A stretch of DNA of 15,808 bases. It comes from Bacillota bacterium (GTDB taxonomy: Bacteria; Bacillota; Clostridia; Christensenellales; Aristaeellaceae). The position numbers were made by a program, and so were the translations under genes. Below are positions 15,756 to 15,808 of this stretch, in pieces. Every line of letters begins with the position of its first letter. Position 1 is the first letter of the stretch. A model generated the notes under the pieces. It searched no databases and was not told the origin of the DNA. It was given only the letters and a program-made list of their open reading frames with translations. Where the stretch lies: contig JAEWWY010000154.1 in assembly GCA_023458835.1 (NCBI GenBank), positions 1 to 15,808 of the forward strand. Reading direction: 5' to 3'.

Positions 15756-15808
15756 AAACCTTCGGATGCCATCCCTATGAATATCTATACAGTTATGCAG
15801 CTAACGCG

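Larger units (their letters stand above)
15681..15801. other. Nested multi-stem structured intergenic element
   Basis: The region after the last gene can fold into coaxial stems: GCTGCATA/TATGCAGC (15681-15688 with 15794-15801), TATTCA/TGAATA (15693-15698 with 15778-15783) and GAAGG/CCTTC (15703-15707 with 15759-15763). These enclose two adjacent perfect hairpins. No T-tract follows, so it is not an ordinary intrinsic terminator. It could be a structured RNA, a leader of the next gene, or a palindromic repeat element. The strand is unknown. Confidence 0.5.

Overview
The window looks like Bacillota DNA, most probably Clostridia. It is high in GC, nearly every gene has a strong AGGAGG-type ribosome binding site 5-8 bases before its start, extracytoplasmic proteins carry Gram-positive-style signal peptides, and the importers are CUT1 sugar ABC systems under a LacI-family regulator. 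A high-GC gut or soil clostridial lineage fits, but I cannot place it to genus.

Layout: a LacI-family gene enters from the left edge on the minus strand (1-604). A 195-base divergent control region (605-799) holds two outward-facing promoters and two matching LacI-type palindromes. Ten plus-strand genes then follow with gaps of at most 60 bases, and read as one operon: a secreted right-handed beta-helix protein (800-2545), a 958-residue solute-binding protein with two N-terminal beta-sandwich modules (2580-5456), a MalF-type and a MalG-type permease (5494-6432, 6444-7316), a membrane protein with an NHL propeller, a TPR-like stretch and a Yip1 domain (7348-9495), a secreted DUF5696-type protein (9527-11758), a second MalF/MalG pair (11755-12648, 12667-13671), a conventional sugar-binding protein (13732-15030) and a small aromatic-rich secreted protein (15054-15647). 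The last 160 bases contain no gene but fold into nested stems.

Working model (inference): a poly- or oligosaccharide is bound and perhaps cut outside the cell by the beta-helix and DUF5696 proteins, captured by one large multidomain and one ordinary binding protein, and imported through two permease pairs. No ATPase gene is present, as is usual for Bacillota CUT1 importers that share an MsmK/UgpC-type ATPase encoded elsewhere. The NHL-TPR-Yip1 protein sits centrally, is not a known transporter part, and may be a surface scaffold, sensor or assembly factor. No cytoplasmic catabolic enzyme is visible, so the substrate cannot be named. The pairing of the NHL-Yip1 and DUF5696 genes between two complete importers is the strongest candidate for an incompletely described system.
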